Positions 21,158-31,660 of a DNA stretch of 64,000 nucleotides are shown here, in pieces. Numbering within the stretch: the stretch's first letter is position 1; each line of letters opens with the position of its first letter. The position numbers were made by a program, and so were the translations under genes. The stretch lies in assembly GCA_009763385.1 (NCBI GenBank), contig CM019829.1, forward strand, positions 38,357,705-38,421,704. Direction: 5' to 3'. The stretch is from Coix lacryma-jobi var. lacryma-jobi. Lineage: Eukaryota > Streptophyta > Magnoliopsida > Poales > Poaceae. The notes beneath the pieces are model-generated. The model did not search any database. It was not told the DNA's origin and saw only the letters and a program-made list of their open reading frames with translations.

Positions 21158-22456
21158 CCCCCCTGAGGCAACACTTCATTTGTACCATCTCATATCCCGT
21201 GATATACCACACCAAGAAGCAAGAGAAGCAAGTGAGAGTTAGGTTAGAAGCTCAGAGAGCATAGACAAGTAGGTTAGCTAGTAGAGAGAGTATAGCTCTA
21301 GTGCCCTCGTTACAGCGCGACTCTTAGTTTAGCACAGCTCAGCCTAAGTTCTTGGTAAAAGGAGCGTAGAGCTTGCTAAGAGAGAAGCGGGTGCGAGCGA
21401 CTGGCATCGGAGGTCGGTTGATTTCCCGGCGTCTCTGGTCTGGTTTGCTCTCTTGTATCTCAGGTACATTTATCTTTATCTCAGTATTACTTTAAGCATT
21501 ACTTTCAGTATTACTTTCAGTATTACTTCATCAAGTACCTTGAGTGTGACCTAGCTATCCTACAGTTCAATTCACTTAGCCATAGTAGTTAATCTCTAGT
21601 GTGCTTAGTGATTGATCTTTGCCAATAGGTTGCTTAGTTAGTTTAGTGTTTATCTTATTAAGTCAACTATTTGCTCTGACGTCCGCAAGGGTGTCTCTAT
21701 TCAAAGCTAGGATAGAGATAGTTAGAATATAGTTAAGCGTGGTGCTTAGTTATAGACTTACCTTCAGATACGGCTGGACCCCCGGATAGCTGTGGTAGCA
21801 AGCAGGTGGTGACAACCCTGTGCGCCTTGAATTCCACCACGTAGTTGGCCCAGTGTAACAGTAAGGCTCGTTGTGCTAGCGTTCAACCTAAGTAAGTGGT
21901 AAAGGCTAGTACGCCTCGATACTTGACAAGATAGGAATAAAACTATACTCAACTTAGTTACTTTATTGACTCTTGCCTGCCTTGCTTCGTAGTTATCTTG
22001 CTCTGTGGTTATCTAGGAGTAGTTAGTAGTTAGTAGTTAGTAATATCATAGTTATCCTTTAGTTACCCCTTAACTACCTATCCACCCACCTTACCTTAGC
22101 CATCCATATCATCCTTACCTATCCACCCATACATTCTGTCTAGCCTTCCATCCTCTCTTTTCCCTTCTCTCCATTTCCCATTTCTCTTTTCTCTTTTTCG
22201 ACTCTCATCCCCTCCTTGACTCGACTCATACACCACCCTAGCCTTCCCTTGGGATCAAATAAATCGACACCTGGTACTCCCAGGCGAAGTGCTACTACGA
22301 TAGTTCTGTGCGCTTGCAGAATCTCCTCCTGGTAGATTGCATTCTCGCTAGCTAGCTCCTACTAGTGTCGGGACTGACAACCCCGCTTGGCATTAGTGGA
22401 TAGCTACTTTAGTTACCCTATCCTAGGTGTAGCTAAGAACTACCAACAAGCATTTC

Positions 22457-22474
22457 TGGCGCCGTTGCCGGGGA
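22457..22474 (+). other. LTR-embedded copy of the tRNA-Asp primer-binding site
   Basis: TGGCGCCGTTGCCGGGGA lies inside the LTR, 47 bp before its end, preceded by CCAACAAGCATTTC exactly as the functional site is preceded by TCAACAAGCATTTC. The same copy is present in the 3' LTR (28154-28171). Confidence 0.85.
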
Positions 22475-22529
22475 TAGATTTCATAGTCTACTCCTAGTAA
22501 CGACGTTAGCAAGTGTCAACAAGCATTTC

Positions 22530-22547
22530 TGGCGCCGTTGCCGGGGA
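22530..22547 (+). other. Primer-binding site of element B (tRNA-Asp)
   Basis: TGGCGCCGTTGCCGGGGA, complementary to the 3' end of plant tRNA-Asp, begins 8 bp after the LTR end GTGTCAACA. Confidence 0.85.
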
Positions 22548-22708
22548 AGGCAATCGGTGTATCGGTTGAGTCCGTGTCGAATTTATCTTCGCTTAAGCTC
22601 CCGCTTAGCGAATCCCATCTTACCCCATTCTTTCTTTCCTTAGTCCTTCTTATCTTTTTCCTTCATCTTCTTCAACTTCTTTCTTTCTTATCTCGTTCTA
22701 TCTTCACG

Positions 22709-24583
22709 ATGGCCAATAAGACCATTCGTGAGTTTTCTGCTGCTTCTGCCGCTAATGTAGCGATAGGACCAGACGTGATCGATGCCAACCTCAATTTTGA
22801 GTTGAAACCGGCTCTGATCACGATGGTCCAAGCTAGCCCGTTCTGTGGCAAGGCTCATGAGGATGCCAATGCTCACCTCCAACAATTCTTGGAGATTTGC
22901 GGCACCTTCACCATTAAGGGGATAACCCAAGAAGCCATCCGTCTTCGTCTCTTTCCTTTCTCTTTGCTAGGAAAAGCGAAGCAATGGTTCTATACCGAAC
23001 GCAATGCTGTAGACACATGGGACAAGTGTTCCAATGCTTTTCTCGCTAAATTCTTTCCGATGGGCAAGACGAATGCTCTTCGCAACAAAATCTCCAGCTT
23101 TACGCAACAAGCCGAGGAATCTATTCCCGAGGCTTGGGAGAGGTTGCAAGAGTATGTCGCTGCTTGTCCGCACCATGGTATGGAGGACTGGCTATTGATC
23201 CAGAACTTCTACCATGGCCTAACCCCATTCTCTAGAAGCCATTTGGATGCCGCCGCCGGCGGTGCATTCTTTTCTCTGAATGTTGCAGATGCTAAGGCTC
23301 TCATAGAGAAGATGGTGTCGAACCAAGGATCGAATGACAAAAGACTACAGCCCCGTAAGCAAGGTATGCATTCCCTTAAGGAGGCCGACATGATCGTGGC
23401 CAAGATGGACCTGCTGACAAAGAAGCTGGACAGCTGTGGGAAGATGAACCAACAAGAGAGTGTCCAATCTCTGGAATCCTACATGACTGGTGAAGTCTGT
23501 GGAGAAACCGGACATTCTGGGAGCCACTGCCCCGAGCTACATGAAGATTTGAACTTCATCAACAACAACAACGGTTTCCGTCAACAGAATCAAGGATGGA
23601 ATCAGCCTACAAACTCTCAAGGTAACAATTCATTCCCCCGCTCTAATTTTCATAATTCTGATGATTTCTCGTTCTTAAAGAATCTAGTCTACTCTCAAGG
23701 TAGAACTACTGAATTCTTGAATAAGAAATTAATGTCGAATGATAAAACCCTTGAGAATATAAATGCTAAATTGGAAGATTTCTCATCTGCTCTGAAAAAT
23801 CAACTTAGCTTTAATAAGATGCTAGAAACCCAATTAGCTCAACTTGCTGCTATCATACCATCTTTTGAAACTGGCAAACTTCCTGCTAAACCTGACATGA
23901 AAACTGCAAATATGGTTGAAATAAAGTATTTTAACTATTATGAAGATCAAACCATGACTGTTAAAAAGGGTGATCCTGGTAGTCCGATAATTAGATGCTC
24001 AATCTTTGGTGAAGTCTTTAAAAATGCCATGTGTGATTTAGGATCGAGTGTGAACATTCTATCTAAAGATTTTTATGAAAACTCATTCTTTCCACCCATG
24101 TCATCCACATCTGCCTATGTCGTGCTAGCTGATCAATCCACTTGCTATGTAGAAGGAATAGTTAATGATTTACCTGTTCATATTAGAGGTTCCTATGTTC
24201 CTGCTGATTTCATAATACTAGATATGGGAAATAGGAAAGATGTGCCTCTAATCTTAGGTAGACCATTCTTGAACACTGTTGATGCTTGCATATATGTGGG
24301 AAGTGGTAAAATGCAAATGACATTAGGAGGGAGGAAGGAAATATTCTCCTTCTCCCGAGGCCCCGCATATGCCGCTAACATGCAGGAAGCAAAATCCGTT
24401 CGTACCAAGAAGAGGTGTCCAAGAACAAGGTTGAGCAGAAAGAAAGAACCACCTCCTCCTGAGTTGTGTAATTCACATAACAAAGGAGAGGTGCCAAAAG
24501 AAGAAGAACCCGATGGAGTACTAAGAGAAGAAGTGCCCAAGGAAGAAGATCCACCTGATAAGGATGAAACTCCATGGACCTAA
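22709..24583 (+). CDS. Element B gag-protease polyprotein (624 aa), open
   Basis: Starts at the first ATG of the frame (MANKTIREFSAASAANVAIG); the frame is open further upstream but has no ATG there. Residues about 45-210 are a Gypsy retrotransposon gag domain (FTIKGITQEAIRLRLFPFSL, AKQWFYTE, FLAKFFPMGK, EAWERLQEYV). A zinc knuckle remnant VCGETGHSGSHC lies near residue 264, but the first Cys of CCHC is replaced (GEVC). The retropepsin active site is CDLGSSVNILS with Asp at residue 443; plant Athila-like relatives usually have DLGAS. The protease fold continues to PLILGRPFLNTVDACI. The tail is acidic (KEEEPDGVLREEVPKEEDPP). The frame then stops with no reverse transcriptase or integrase following. 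An open frame in an element old enough to host A suggests relatively recent activity or mobilisation in trans. Confidence 0.85.
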   Translation: MANKTIREFSAASAANVAIGPDVIDANLNFELKPALITMVQASPFCGKAHEDANAHLQQFLEICGTFTIKGITQEAIRLRLFPFSLLGKAKQWFYTERNAVDTWDKCSNAFLAKFFPMGKTNALRNKISSFTQQAEESIPEAWERLQEYVAACPHHGMEDWLLIQNFYHGLTPFSRSHLDAAAGGAFFSLNVADAKALIEKMVSNQGSNDKRLQPRKQGMHSLKEADMIVAKMDLLTKKLDSCGKMNQQESVQSLESYMTGEVCGETGHSGSHCPELHEDLNFINNNNGFRQQNQGWNQPTNSQGNNSFPRSNFHNSDDFSFLKNLVYSQGRTTEFLNKKLMSNDKTLENINAKLEDFSSALKNQLSFNKMLETQLAQLAAIIPSFETGKLPAKPDMKTANMVEIKYFNYYEDQTMTVKKGDPGSPIIRCSIFGEVFKNAMCDLGSSVNILSKDFYENSFFPPMSSTSAYVVLADQSTCYVEGIVNDLPVHIRGSYVPADFIILDMGNRKDVPLILGRPFLNTVDACIYVGSGKMQMTLGGRKEIFSFSRGPAYAANMQEAKSVRTKKRCPRTRLSRKKEPPPPELCNSHNKGEVPKEEEPDGVLREEVPKEEDPPDKDETPWT

Positions 24584-26267
24584 GGTATGGTTTTACTTTT
24601 AATTTTTATTTTCCCTCAAATTTCCCTTTTTCAAATAAACAACATATGTCATGCATGCAACTAAAAAAAATATCACCAGTTATCATTAGTTATATGCATA
24701 GGTATATGTTAACTTAGCTAGAATAATAAAATAGGATAGTTTCCCATTTCACAACATTAGATAGTTTCCCTTTTTAATAAAATGAGAACAAGAGCTCCGA
24801 CTGAGAAAGAAGAAGGCCCTTCACGAAGCAAGATGCCAGCTTGGGGGAGACTCCCGCTCCAATAAGGTATGTCTCAAGCCTACACTTTACATTCAGTTCC
24901 TAAATTCTATATCTTTTGAATGTCACATGCTTGCCTAAATAACCACTCCATGAATAAAATTGATAAAATCTGCTTAAACAAGTTGAAACCTGAATAAGAT
25001 CTGAAATAGGTCATGCAAATGCTATTGTTATGGTTTGAATGACTAGTCTTATCTAAGTTGTAGCTTTTGTGGGTTGCACATGCTTTAACTGAAATCATGC
25101 TTAGTGAATAAAGTTAGTAAGAAATGGAGTAATTCTTTAAACTTGCTAAGGTGAAATTAGGACCTAATCTGGAGGATTTCTTTTAAAAATTATGAAAACC
25201 TTGCTAAAAGTTCCTCCTGGATTTTATCCCATCCCACCACCAGCCAAATATTTGTTAGTCATTAGTCAAAACCACAAAGAGCTTTGTCTATGTTGAGCTT
25301 TGTTAGACCTCATAGATCTTAGTAGAGAAGCTTATCATATCTTTTGAATCAAGATTCACACACACCCACCATAAATTGTCTACTCTCTACTTTGGAAGTT
25401 TACAACCACCAAATAAATTGCTTATTCTCTACACCGGAGATATGCAATACCCTGCCAAACATCCCATTGCTAGCCTTATGCTTATTCCTACACTGGGAAT
25501 AAGCATTTCTCCCTCTTCCCCCTTTTTCATTTCTGAAATCCTTTCCTATAGATGTCTGGGGAAATCTAGAGCTAAAAAAAGGAGAGAAAGAGAGAGAAAA
25601 ATGAGCAAAGTAGCTCAAGAAAGGACTATGTCCTAAGAAAAAAAGTGAGCAAAGTAGCTCAAAAGAGGACTATGTCCTAAGAAAATGTGAGGACACATCT
25701 TTTGTCTACTCACTATGTATCCAAAAAGAGAGAGAGAGAGAATTATCATTAGCTCTAGACCCCAGAAAGTAACTAGGAAGGATTATGAAATATCCCTCTA
25801 TACACTTCCACATAACCACACATGCACATCTTGATCAATTTTTATGATTTGCTGCTCCTTATGATCTGAGTGTCTAGCTTAGCAATAAACATCAGGCAAT
25901 TTGCTCATGGTTCTTAGCCTACCTATAACTCCACATATCATTCTTTAGAAATAGGAGAGGCTACATTTTGGCCTAAGTGAGGATTTAAACACCATTGAGT
26001 GATTGAGTGAATCTTGGAGGACTTAAGCAAGTTGTTATCTTTTGAAAACCTTGAAAAACCTCCAGACAGAATCCTAGTCAAACCTAAGCAAGATAAAAGT
26101 TTCCTATCTACTGCTTTATTTCACTCTTGCATGTTTGAAGTGAAAAGCTATAAGCCCCACATTGCTATGATTAATGATATATGCTAAGTTATTTCTCACT
26201 ATACAATATGCACTTGCAGACATCATAAGTTGCTATCCATTTCATGCTCAATACTTAAACCGCATTG
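24584..26267 (+). other. Element B noncoding internal region
   Basis: 1.7 kb without a credible ORF, where pol would normally stand. A polypurine-like word GCTTGGGGGAGACTCC near 24839-24854 resembles the real tract at 26292-26305. A run of GAGAG repeats lies at 25729-25741, and a near-duplicate pair AGCAAAGTAGCTCAA at 25603-25617 and 25648-25662. Confidence 0.7.
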
Positions 26268-26305
26268 TTGCTCGAGGACGAGCAACAGGTTAGCTTGGGG
26301 GAGCT
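26268..26305 (+). other. Hairpin plus polypurine tract of element B
   Basis: TTGCTCG-AGGA-CGAGCAA (26268-26285) is a perfect 7-bp stem-loop directly before the purine-rich GCTTGGGGGAGCT that abuts the 3' LTR. The same arrangement is common in plant Gypsy elements. Confidence 0.75.
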
Positions 26306-28218
26306 TGTTGATGGTCCTTAAACACCTATTTTACCATCAACATTTTACCCTAAAATTCACCAAAAAGGCATGAAATCTAGTCAAATAGGTTTCAAACTAA
26401 CCAAATTCCACATGTCCATAGATTTTTATTTAAATGCAGGAATTTGGACCAAATTTAGACATTTGAACCACCAGAGGCCAAACCCACTCAGCAGGGCCCA
26501 ATTGGGCCTTAGGGGGGTGGCGCCCGCCACTTGGGTTGGCCCAAACCATCCCCCCTGCCACGTCACTGATCCATGTGACCACCCCAAGGCCAAATCTTGG
26601 CCCTTGGTCACTAGGTCGGTTTGATCGGAGGGCTACGAAGGGGAGTGGCATGGATCATGACCTAAGTCGGTTGCTAGGACATGCAACCGACCTCCAAACC
26701 GCCTTGGACAACCACCTGGAGGCCGTAGGATCAGTGATGATGCATCCAACGGCCAGGGGACTGGCGGCCGCCAGTAGGGGGTGGCGCCCGCCACCTGACC
26801 TAACCCTATGTCGGTTGGCTGCCCCCTATAAGTACCCCCCTCACTCCACAAGGCTATAAATACCCCCCTGAGGCAACACTTCATTTGTACCATCTCATAT
26901 CGCGTGATATACCACACCAAGAAGCAAGAGAAGCAAGTGAGAGTTAGGTTAGAAGCTCAGAGAGCTTAGGCAAGTAGGTTAGCTAGTAGAGAGAGTATAC
27001 CTCTAGTGCCCTCGCTACAGCGCGGCTCTTAGTTTAGCACAGCTCAGCCTAAGTTCTTGGTAAAAGGAGCGTAGAGTTTGCTAAGAGAGAAGCGGGTGCG
27101 AGCGACTGGCATCGGAGGTCGGTTGATTTCCCGGCGTCTCTGGTCTGGTTTGCTCTCTTGTATCTCAGGTACATTTATCTTTATCTCAGTATTACTTTCA
27201 GTATTACTTCATCAAGTACCTTGAGTGTGACCTAGCTATCCTACAGTTCAATTCACTTAGCCATAGTAGTTAATCTCTAGTGTGCTTAGTGATTGATCTT
27301 TGCCAATAGGTTGCTTAGTTAGTTTAGTGTTTATCTTATTAAGTCAAGTATTTGCTCTGACGTCTGCAAGGGTGTCTCTATTCAAAGCTAGGATAGAGAT
27401 AGTTAGAATATAGTTAAGCGTGGTGCTTAGTTATAGACTTACCTTCAGATACGGCTGGACCCCCGGATAGCTGTGGTAGCAAGCAGGTGGTGACAGCCCT
27501 GTGCGCCTTGAATTCCACCACGTAGTTGGCCCAGTTTAACAGTAAGGCTCGTTGTGCTAGCGTTCAACCTAAGTAAGTGGTAAAGGCTAGTACGCCTCGA
27601 TACTTGACAGGATAGGAATAAAACTATACTCAACTTAGTTACTTTATTGACTCTTGCCTGCCTTGCTTCGTAACTATCTTGCTTCGTAGTTATCTTGTTC
27701 TGTGGTTATCTAGGAGTAGTTAGTAGTTAGTAGTTAGTAATATCATAGTTGTCCTTTAGTTACCCCTTAACTACCTATCCACCCACCTTACCTTAGCCAT
27801 CCATATCATCCTTACCTATCCACCCATACATTCTGTCTAGCCTTCCATCCTCTCTTTTCCCTTCTCTCCATTTCCCATTTCTCTTTTCTCTTTTTCGACT
27901 CTCATCCCCTCCTTGACTCGACTCATACGCCACCCTAGCCTTCCCTTGGGATCAAATAAATCGACACCTGGTACTCCCAGGCGAAGTGCTACTACGATAG
28001 TTCTGTGCGCTTGCAGAATCTCCTCCTGGTAGATTGCATTCTCGCTAGCTAGCTCCTACTAGTGTCGGGACTGACAACCCCGCTTGACATTAGTAGATAG
28101 CTACTTTAGTTACCCTATCCTAGGTGTAGCTAAGAACTACCAACAAGCATTTCTGGCGCCGTTGCCGGGGATAGATTTCATAGTCTACTCCTAGTAACGA
28201 CGTTAGCAAGTGTCAACA
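26306..28218 (+). repeat. Element B 3' LTR (1913 bp), uninterrupted
   Basis: Shows the pre-insertion state of the 5' LTR: the palindrome CTGGCGGCCGCCAG at 26761-26774 is the site where A inserted in the other copy. Hairpin words GTGGCGCCCGCCAC lie at 26517-26530 and 26781-26794, TATAAATA at 26855-26862, and the embedded primer-binding site at 28154-28171. It ends GTGTCAACA directly before TCTAG. Confidence 0.92.
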
Positions 28219-28223
28219 TCTAG
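28219..28223 (+). repeat. Right target-site duplication of element B (TCTAG)
   Basis: Identical to 7139-7143. Confidence 0.9.
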
Positions 28224-29231
28224 CAAGGTGCAAAATTATCTTCAACTATGAAGAAATTAATATACTCTATATGACTCAAATATTACAAGCCGAGACCAAA
28301 TTGATGGAATGTTAGGAGAAAACTGAATTCATGCTGATGCTCATAATAATAAGATAAAAGGCACATATATATATAGAATAAATATGCATATTGCATATAT
28401 GAATGCAAGTTGCTATATATTGACATATGGAAGGAAACCTGAAAACACAGATAAGCAACAGTAGCATGTCCGATCAATCAGATGCAAGATTTACTACAAT
28501 GGTCACTCCTTTCTCACCGTGGCGCTATGGCAAACTTTCGGTTCTAAAGGCCGTGACATCCGCCTACTAATTGGATGCTTCTGCGAGGCCACTGCCGCAG
28601 TTTGGAGCGCCACAACAATAGATCACGTAGAACACACAACACAATAGAAGGGGATGGCAGACGAGCGATGAGTTGTGGATTTGAACCTGTCGGGTACAGG
28701 GGAAGCTGAGGTAGGCTGGATATGGACGCGGAGGGCAGGGTCGACGGGTGAAGGCACACAACTAGCGATGGAGTGAGGCAGCGCGCCGGCAGCGGCCATG
28801 AGGGATGGTGGGAGGAGACTGTGGCAACGACTGAGGTGAGTGCGACACGACCGTCATCGAGAAACCTAAAAATGAAATGAAACCACCCAAATCCATCGAA
28901 ATCAGTAGATTCCCTGCCCGAATCGCAAAGGAAAATCCCCATAGCTAGGAAATAAGGCTCACCTTCATGCTCACATCTATCCGCCTAATCGGTTCCTTCT
29001 CGCTCTGCAGATCAAAAATTCGATGAAAACGCCATTAGAACCAAGTATGGTGCGCCTTGGGCAAAAAAATCACTGAATCTGTCGATAGATTACTAACCTT
29101 CATGTGTTGCCATCCTCCTTCCCCTGAGATTGCAGTGGATCCATTGGAGCACGGTCTGAATCACCCATAGGAGAAGACGTAGAGAGAGGGAAGGAGGAGG
29201 AAGAGGAGAGAAACACGGAGAGGAGCCTGGG
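28224..29231. other. Host sequence, no supported gene
   Basis: A 132-codon minus-strand frame (28942-28544) and a 61-codon one (29278-29093) are open but compositionally biased (Ser/Pro/Leu) with no domain I recognise. They could be leader or exon remnants of a lost gene; I do not call them. Confidence 0.5.
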
Positions 29232-29330
29232 ATGCCTGCTCGATCTGAATCGACTGGAGCCTGCTCGATCTGAATCACGGGAAGACCGCTCGATCTGGAA
29301 CCTGCTCGATCTGAATCACGGGAAGACCTA
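29232..29330. repeat. Short tandem repeat of CCTGCTCGATCTGAATC
   Basis: Three near-identical units of about 26-36 bp plus one truncated unit, sharing CTGCTCGATCTGAATC and CACGGGAAGACC, followed by a GAGA microsatellite (29332-29344). Confidence 0.7.
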
Positions 29331-29926
29331 GAGAGAGAGAGAGAGGAGAATGAGAGAGAGATAGGGAGAGGAGAAATGAACGGGCAAGCATCTCTTTTCT
29401 CTTACTAGTAGTCCTCTACGATGTTCACAGTTGTGTGGTGTGGTGGGATGTTGTGCGTGCGTTGCCACAAACGTACGGTCGGTTGTCATTAAGTCTTCGC
29501 TGAAGGAGATTTGATTGGTCCTAACATAGAAAAGAGCTTTGTTTGGTGGTGTCACTTATGCAGAATAAGAATACAACGTTATGGCAATATACTCTTGAAC
29601 TCTTCATTACTGTTCCGGGATTTTTTGTTTTCTTGAGAATATTTATATTGTGACAGAGTATAGTACTGTATAAGACCATACTCTTATGTAGAATCAATGC
29701 AAGTAAAATATATTGCTCATCACACAGATGACAACCTTACTGTCACTACCGGAAAATTCATCTTTGTCAAGGGTCGAGCTTTTTGCCGAGTGTTTTTTCT
29801 TGGGCACTCGACAAAAAGCTCTTTGCAGAGTGCTAAAAAACACTCGGCAAAGAACTCTTTGCCTAGTGTTTTTTTTACACTCGGCAAAGCTAATTTTCAA
29901 ATCATATTTTGAAGCAGTAATTAATA

Positions 29927-30185
29927 CTCCCTCCATACCCATATTAGTTGACGTTTTAGAAAAGATTAGAGTCAAACATTGGGAATATAAATCATCAATA
30001 ACTATTAAGTTTCTAAGTTTACAAATATAAAAAATATATAAATAGATTTGTCTTAAAGAATACTTTCATAAAAGTATACATATATCACTTTTTCATAAAT
30101 ATTTTTATAAAAATAAGAGGTCAAAGTTGTGTTTTGAAGACCGTGTCGCTGTCCTAAACGTCAACTAATATGGGTATGGAGGGAG
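29927..30185. mobile_element. Stowaway MITE nested in the CACTA element
   Basis: Ends CTCCCTCCATACCCATATTA and TAATATGGGTATGGAGGGAG are near-perfect inverted repeats bounded by TA on both sides (29925-29926, 30186-30187). Length is 259 bp, with no coding content. Confidence 0.92.
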
Positions 30186-30261
30186 TATAAAATAAAAAAG
30201 TTTTCAACTACAAAGTTGTTTAACTCATCGAGATGAACAGTTTTTGTTTGGTGAACTAATA

Positions 30262-30521
30262 CTCTCGCCGTCCCAAATTATAAGTCATTCCAAGAATCTT
30301 GGAGAGTCAAAGTTTTTCAACTTTGACCAAAATTTTAGAGAGAAATACAAATATTTATGATATCAAATATGTATATTATGAAAATATAACCAATAAAGAA
30401 TCTAATTGTACTTAGTTGGTATCATAAATATTATTATTTTATTTTGTAAATTTGGTCAAAGTTAAAAAAACTTTGACTCTCTAAGATTCTTGGAATGACT
30501 TATAATTTGAGACAGAGGGAG
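30262..30521. mobile_element. Second Stowaway MITE nested in the CACTA element
   Basis: Ends CTCTCGCCGTCCCAAATTAT and ATAATTTGAGACAGAGGGAG, with TA on both sides. It is the same subfamily as 4509-4813 but without the 50-bp duplication. Confidence 0.9.
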
Positions 30522-30639
30522 TAATAAATTTGTTTACAAATCTTACATATCTCTCCATAGTTTATGAAACTACGAGAGTGATATATAAGATTTGTGAATA
30601 ATGTTAGAACCACCATGTCAGATGTATAAATGATTAAAC

Positions 30640-31290
30640 AACCAAAATAAACTTTGTAGATTTTGACAAGTTATGAAACTTCGTAGTTGACAACTTTTTG
30701 ATTTGAAGTCATCTTGTCATGCAAAATTGCGTCCGAATTTGAAAATTTTAAAATTCAATTTTTTCATAAGACCTCAAATGGAGAAATGACCAAAATAAAA
30801 GTTATAGATCTTGAAAAGTTATGAAACTTTATAGTTAACAACTTTTTAATTTAAAATCATCTTGTCATGCAAAATTGCGTCCGAATTTGAAAATTTAAAA
30901 ATTCAAATTTTTCATAAGACCTTGGATGGAGAAATGACCAAAATAAAAGTTATAGATCTCGAAAAGTTATGAAACTTTATAGTTAACAACTTTTAAATTT
31001 AAAATCATCTTGTCATGCAAACCTGCATTTGAATTTTAAAATTTAAATTTTTAAAAATACCTCAAATGAAGAGACGATCAAAATGAAAGTTGCAAATCTC
31101 AAAATGTTATGAAAGTTTATAGTTGACAACTTTTAAATTTAAAATTATCTTGTCAACCAAAACTATGTTTCAAATTTCTCAAATTTAAAATTTAAATTTT
31201 GTAAATGATCTCGGATGGAGAAACTTGCTAAACAAAAAGTGTAGATCTCGAAAAGTTATGAAACTTTGTAGTTGAAAACTTTTTTATTTG
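30640..31290. repeat. Internal ~140-150 bp repeats of the CACTA element
   Basis: Four to five diverged copies of a unit containing GAAAAGTTATGAAACTTTATAG, AACAACTTTT and CATCTTGTCATGCAAAATTG, followed by GGAGAAATGACCAAAATAAA. Similar phrases occur at 50680-50930. The block is AT-rich and noncoding. Confidence 0.75.
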
Positions 31291-31389
31291 AATTTGTTTA
31301 GGGCCTAAAACGCGTAATTTACACTCGGTTTAGTATAATACGTGGGAAAAAAACGAAATCTAGAAGTGACAGAATCTAGACACAAGTGA

Positions 31390-31465
31390 TAGTGTGGTGC
31401 AGTAGTAGAGGGGGTACACGTGAGAGAGAGGGCATGGATTCGAATCTCGCCGGTCGCGTCAGCAA
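31390..31465 (+). other. tRNA-like promoter segment (possible SINE head)
   Basis: TGGTGCAGTAG at 31395-31405 resembles an A box, and GATTCGAATC at 31437-31446 resembles a B box, about 42 bp apart, close to tRNA gene geometry. The B box has A instead of T at the second position and I cannot draw a full cloverleaf, so this is a tRNA-derived fragment at best. Confidence 0.35.
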
Positions 31466-31660
31466 CAGATTTTACATGAAAAATGCTGCGAGACACTGGA
31501 CGGTGGGGCCCTCCCTCAATTACTATGTGTCAGACCTTTACTGAGTGTCCGACAATAGGCACTCCGCAATTGCTTTTTGCTGACTGCTTTTTTTTGTCAT
31601 GTATTTTTTGCCGAGTGTATTTAAGACTTTATCGAGATAAAAAGAAGAAATCTGGTAGTG

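Larger units (their letters stand above)
21066..22521 (+). repeat. Element B 5' LTR, right part
   Basis: Continues the LTR interrupted at 7627 and matches 26775-28218. It contains another GTGGCGCCCGCCAC hairpin word (21076-21089) and TATAAATA at 21150-21157. Small copy-number differences from the 3' LTR occur in the CAGTATTACTTT run near 21480-21530. The last 73 bp (22449-22521) include a full copy of the primer-binding site. Confidence 0.9.
7144..28218 (+). mobile_element. Element B: Gypsy-type LTR retrotransposon, gag-protease only, split by element A
   Basis: LTRs start TGTTGATGG and end GTGTCAACA. The element is flanked by TCTAG and has a tRNA-Asp primer site, one gag-protease ORF, a polypurine tract and a 3' LTR. 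Removing nested element A (7628-21060) and one GGCCG copy leaves about 7.6 kb. No reverse transcriptase, RNase H or integrase is present between the protease and the polypurine tract, so it must depend on an autonomous partner. The tRNA-Asp primer and gag style point to Athila/Tat-like Gypsy elements; the clade cannot be fixed without reverse transcriptase. Confidence 0.9.
29744..31660. mobile_element. Deleted CACTA (En/Spm-type) DNA transposon
   Basis: The left end CACTACCGGAAAATTCATCT and the inverse of the right end (CACTACCAGATTTCTTCTTT) form the CACTA terminal inverted repeat. Subterminal TTTGCCGAGTG/CACTCGGCAAAG words occur at 29782-29890 and again at 31606-31618, typical of grass CACTA elements. 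There is no transposase, so it is a non-autonomous derivative. The 3-bp flanks (TGT and TTC) do not match, so either the target duplication has mutated or the right boundary belongs to a rearranged copy. Confidence 0.75.

Noticed and set aside
22538..22708. Upstream extension of the B gag frame
   Set aside because: The frame is open but has no ATG, and it overlaps the primer-binding site; the first ATG at 22709 gives the expected gag N-terminus.
28544..28942. 132-codon minus-strand ORF
   Set aside because: Ser/Pro/Leu-biased, overlapped by another open frame, no recognisable domain, no splice or promoter context.
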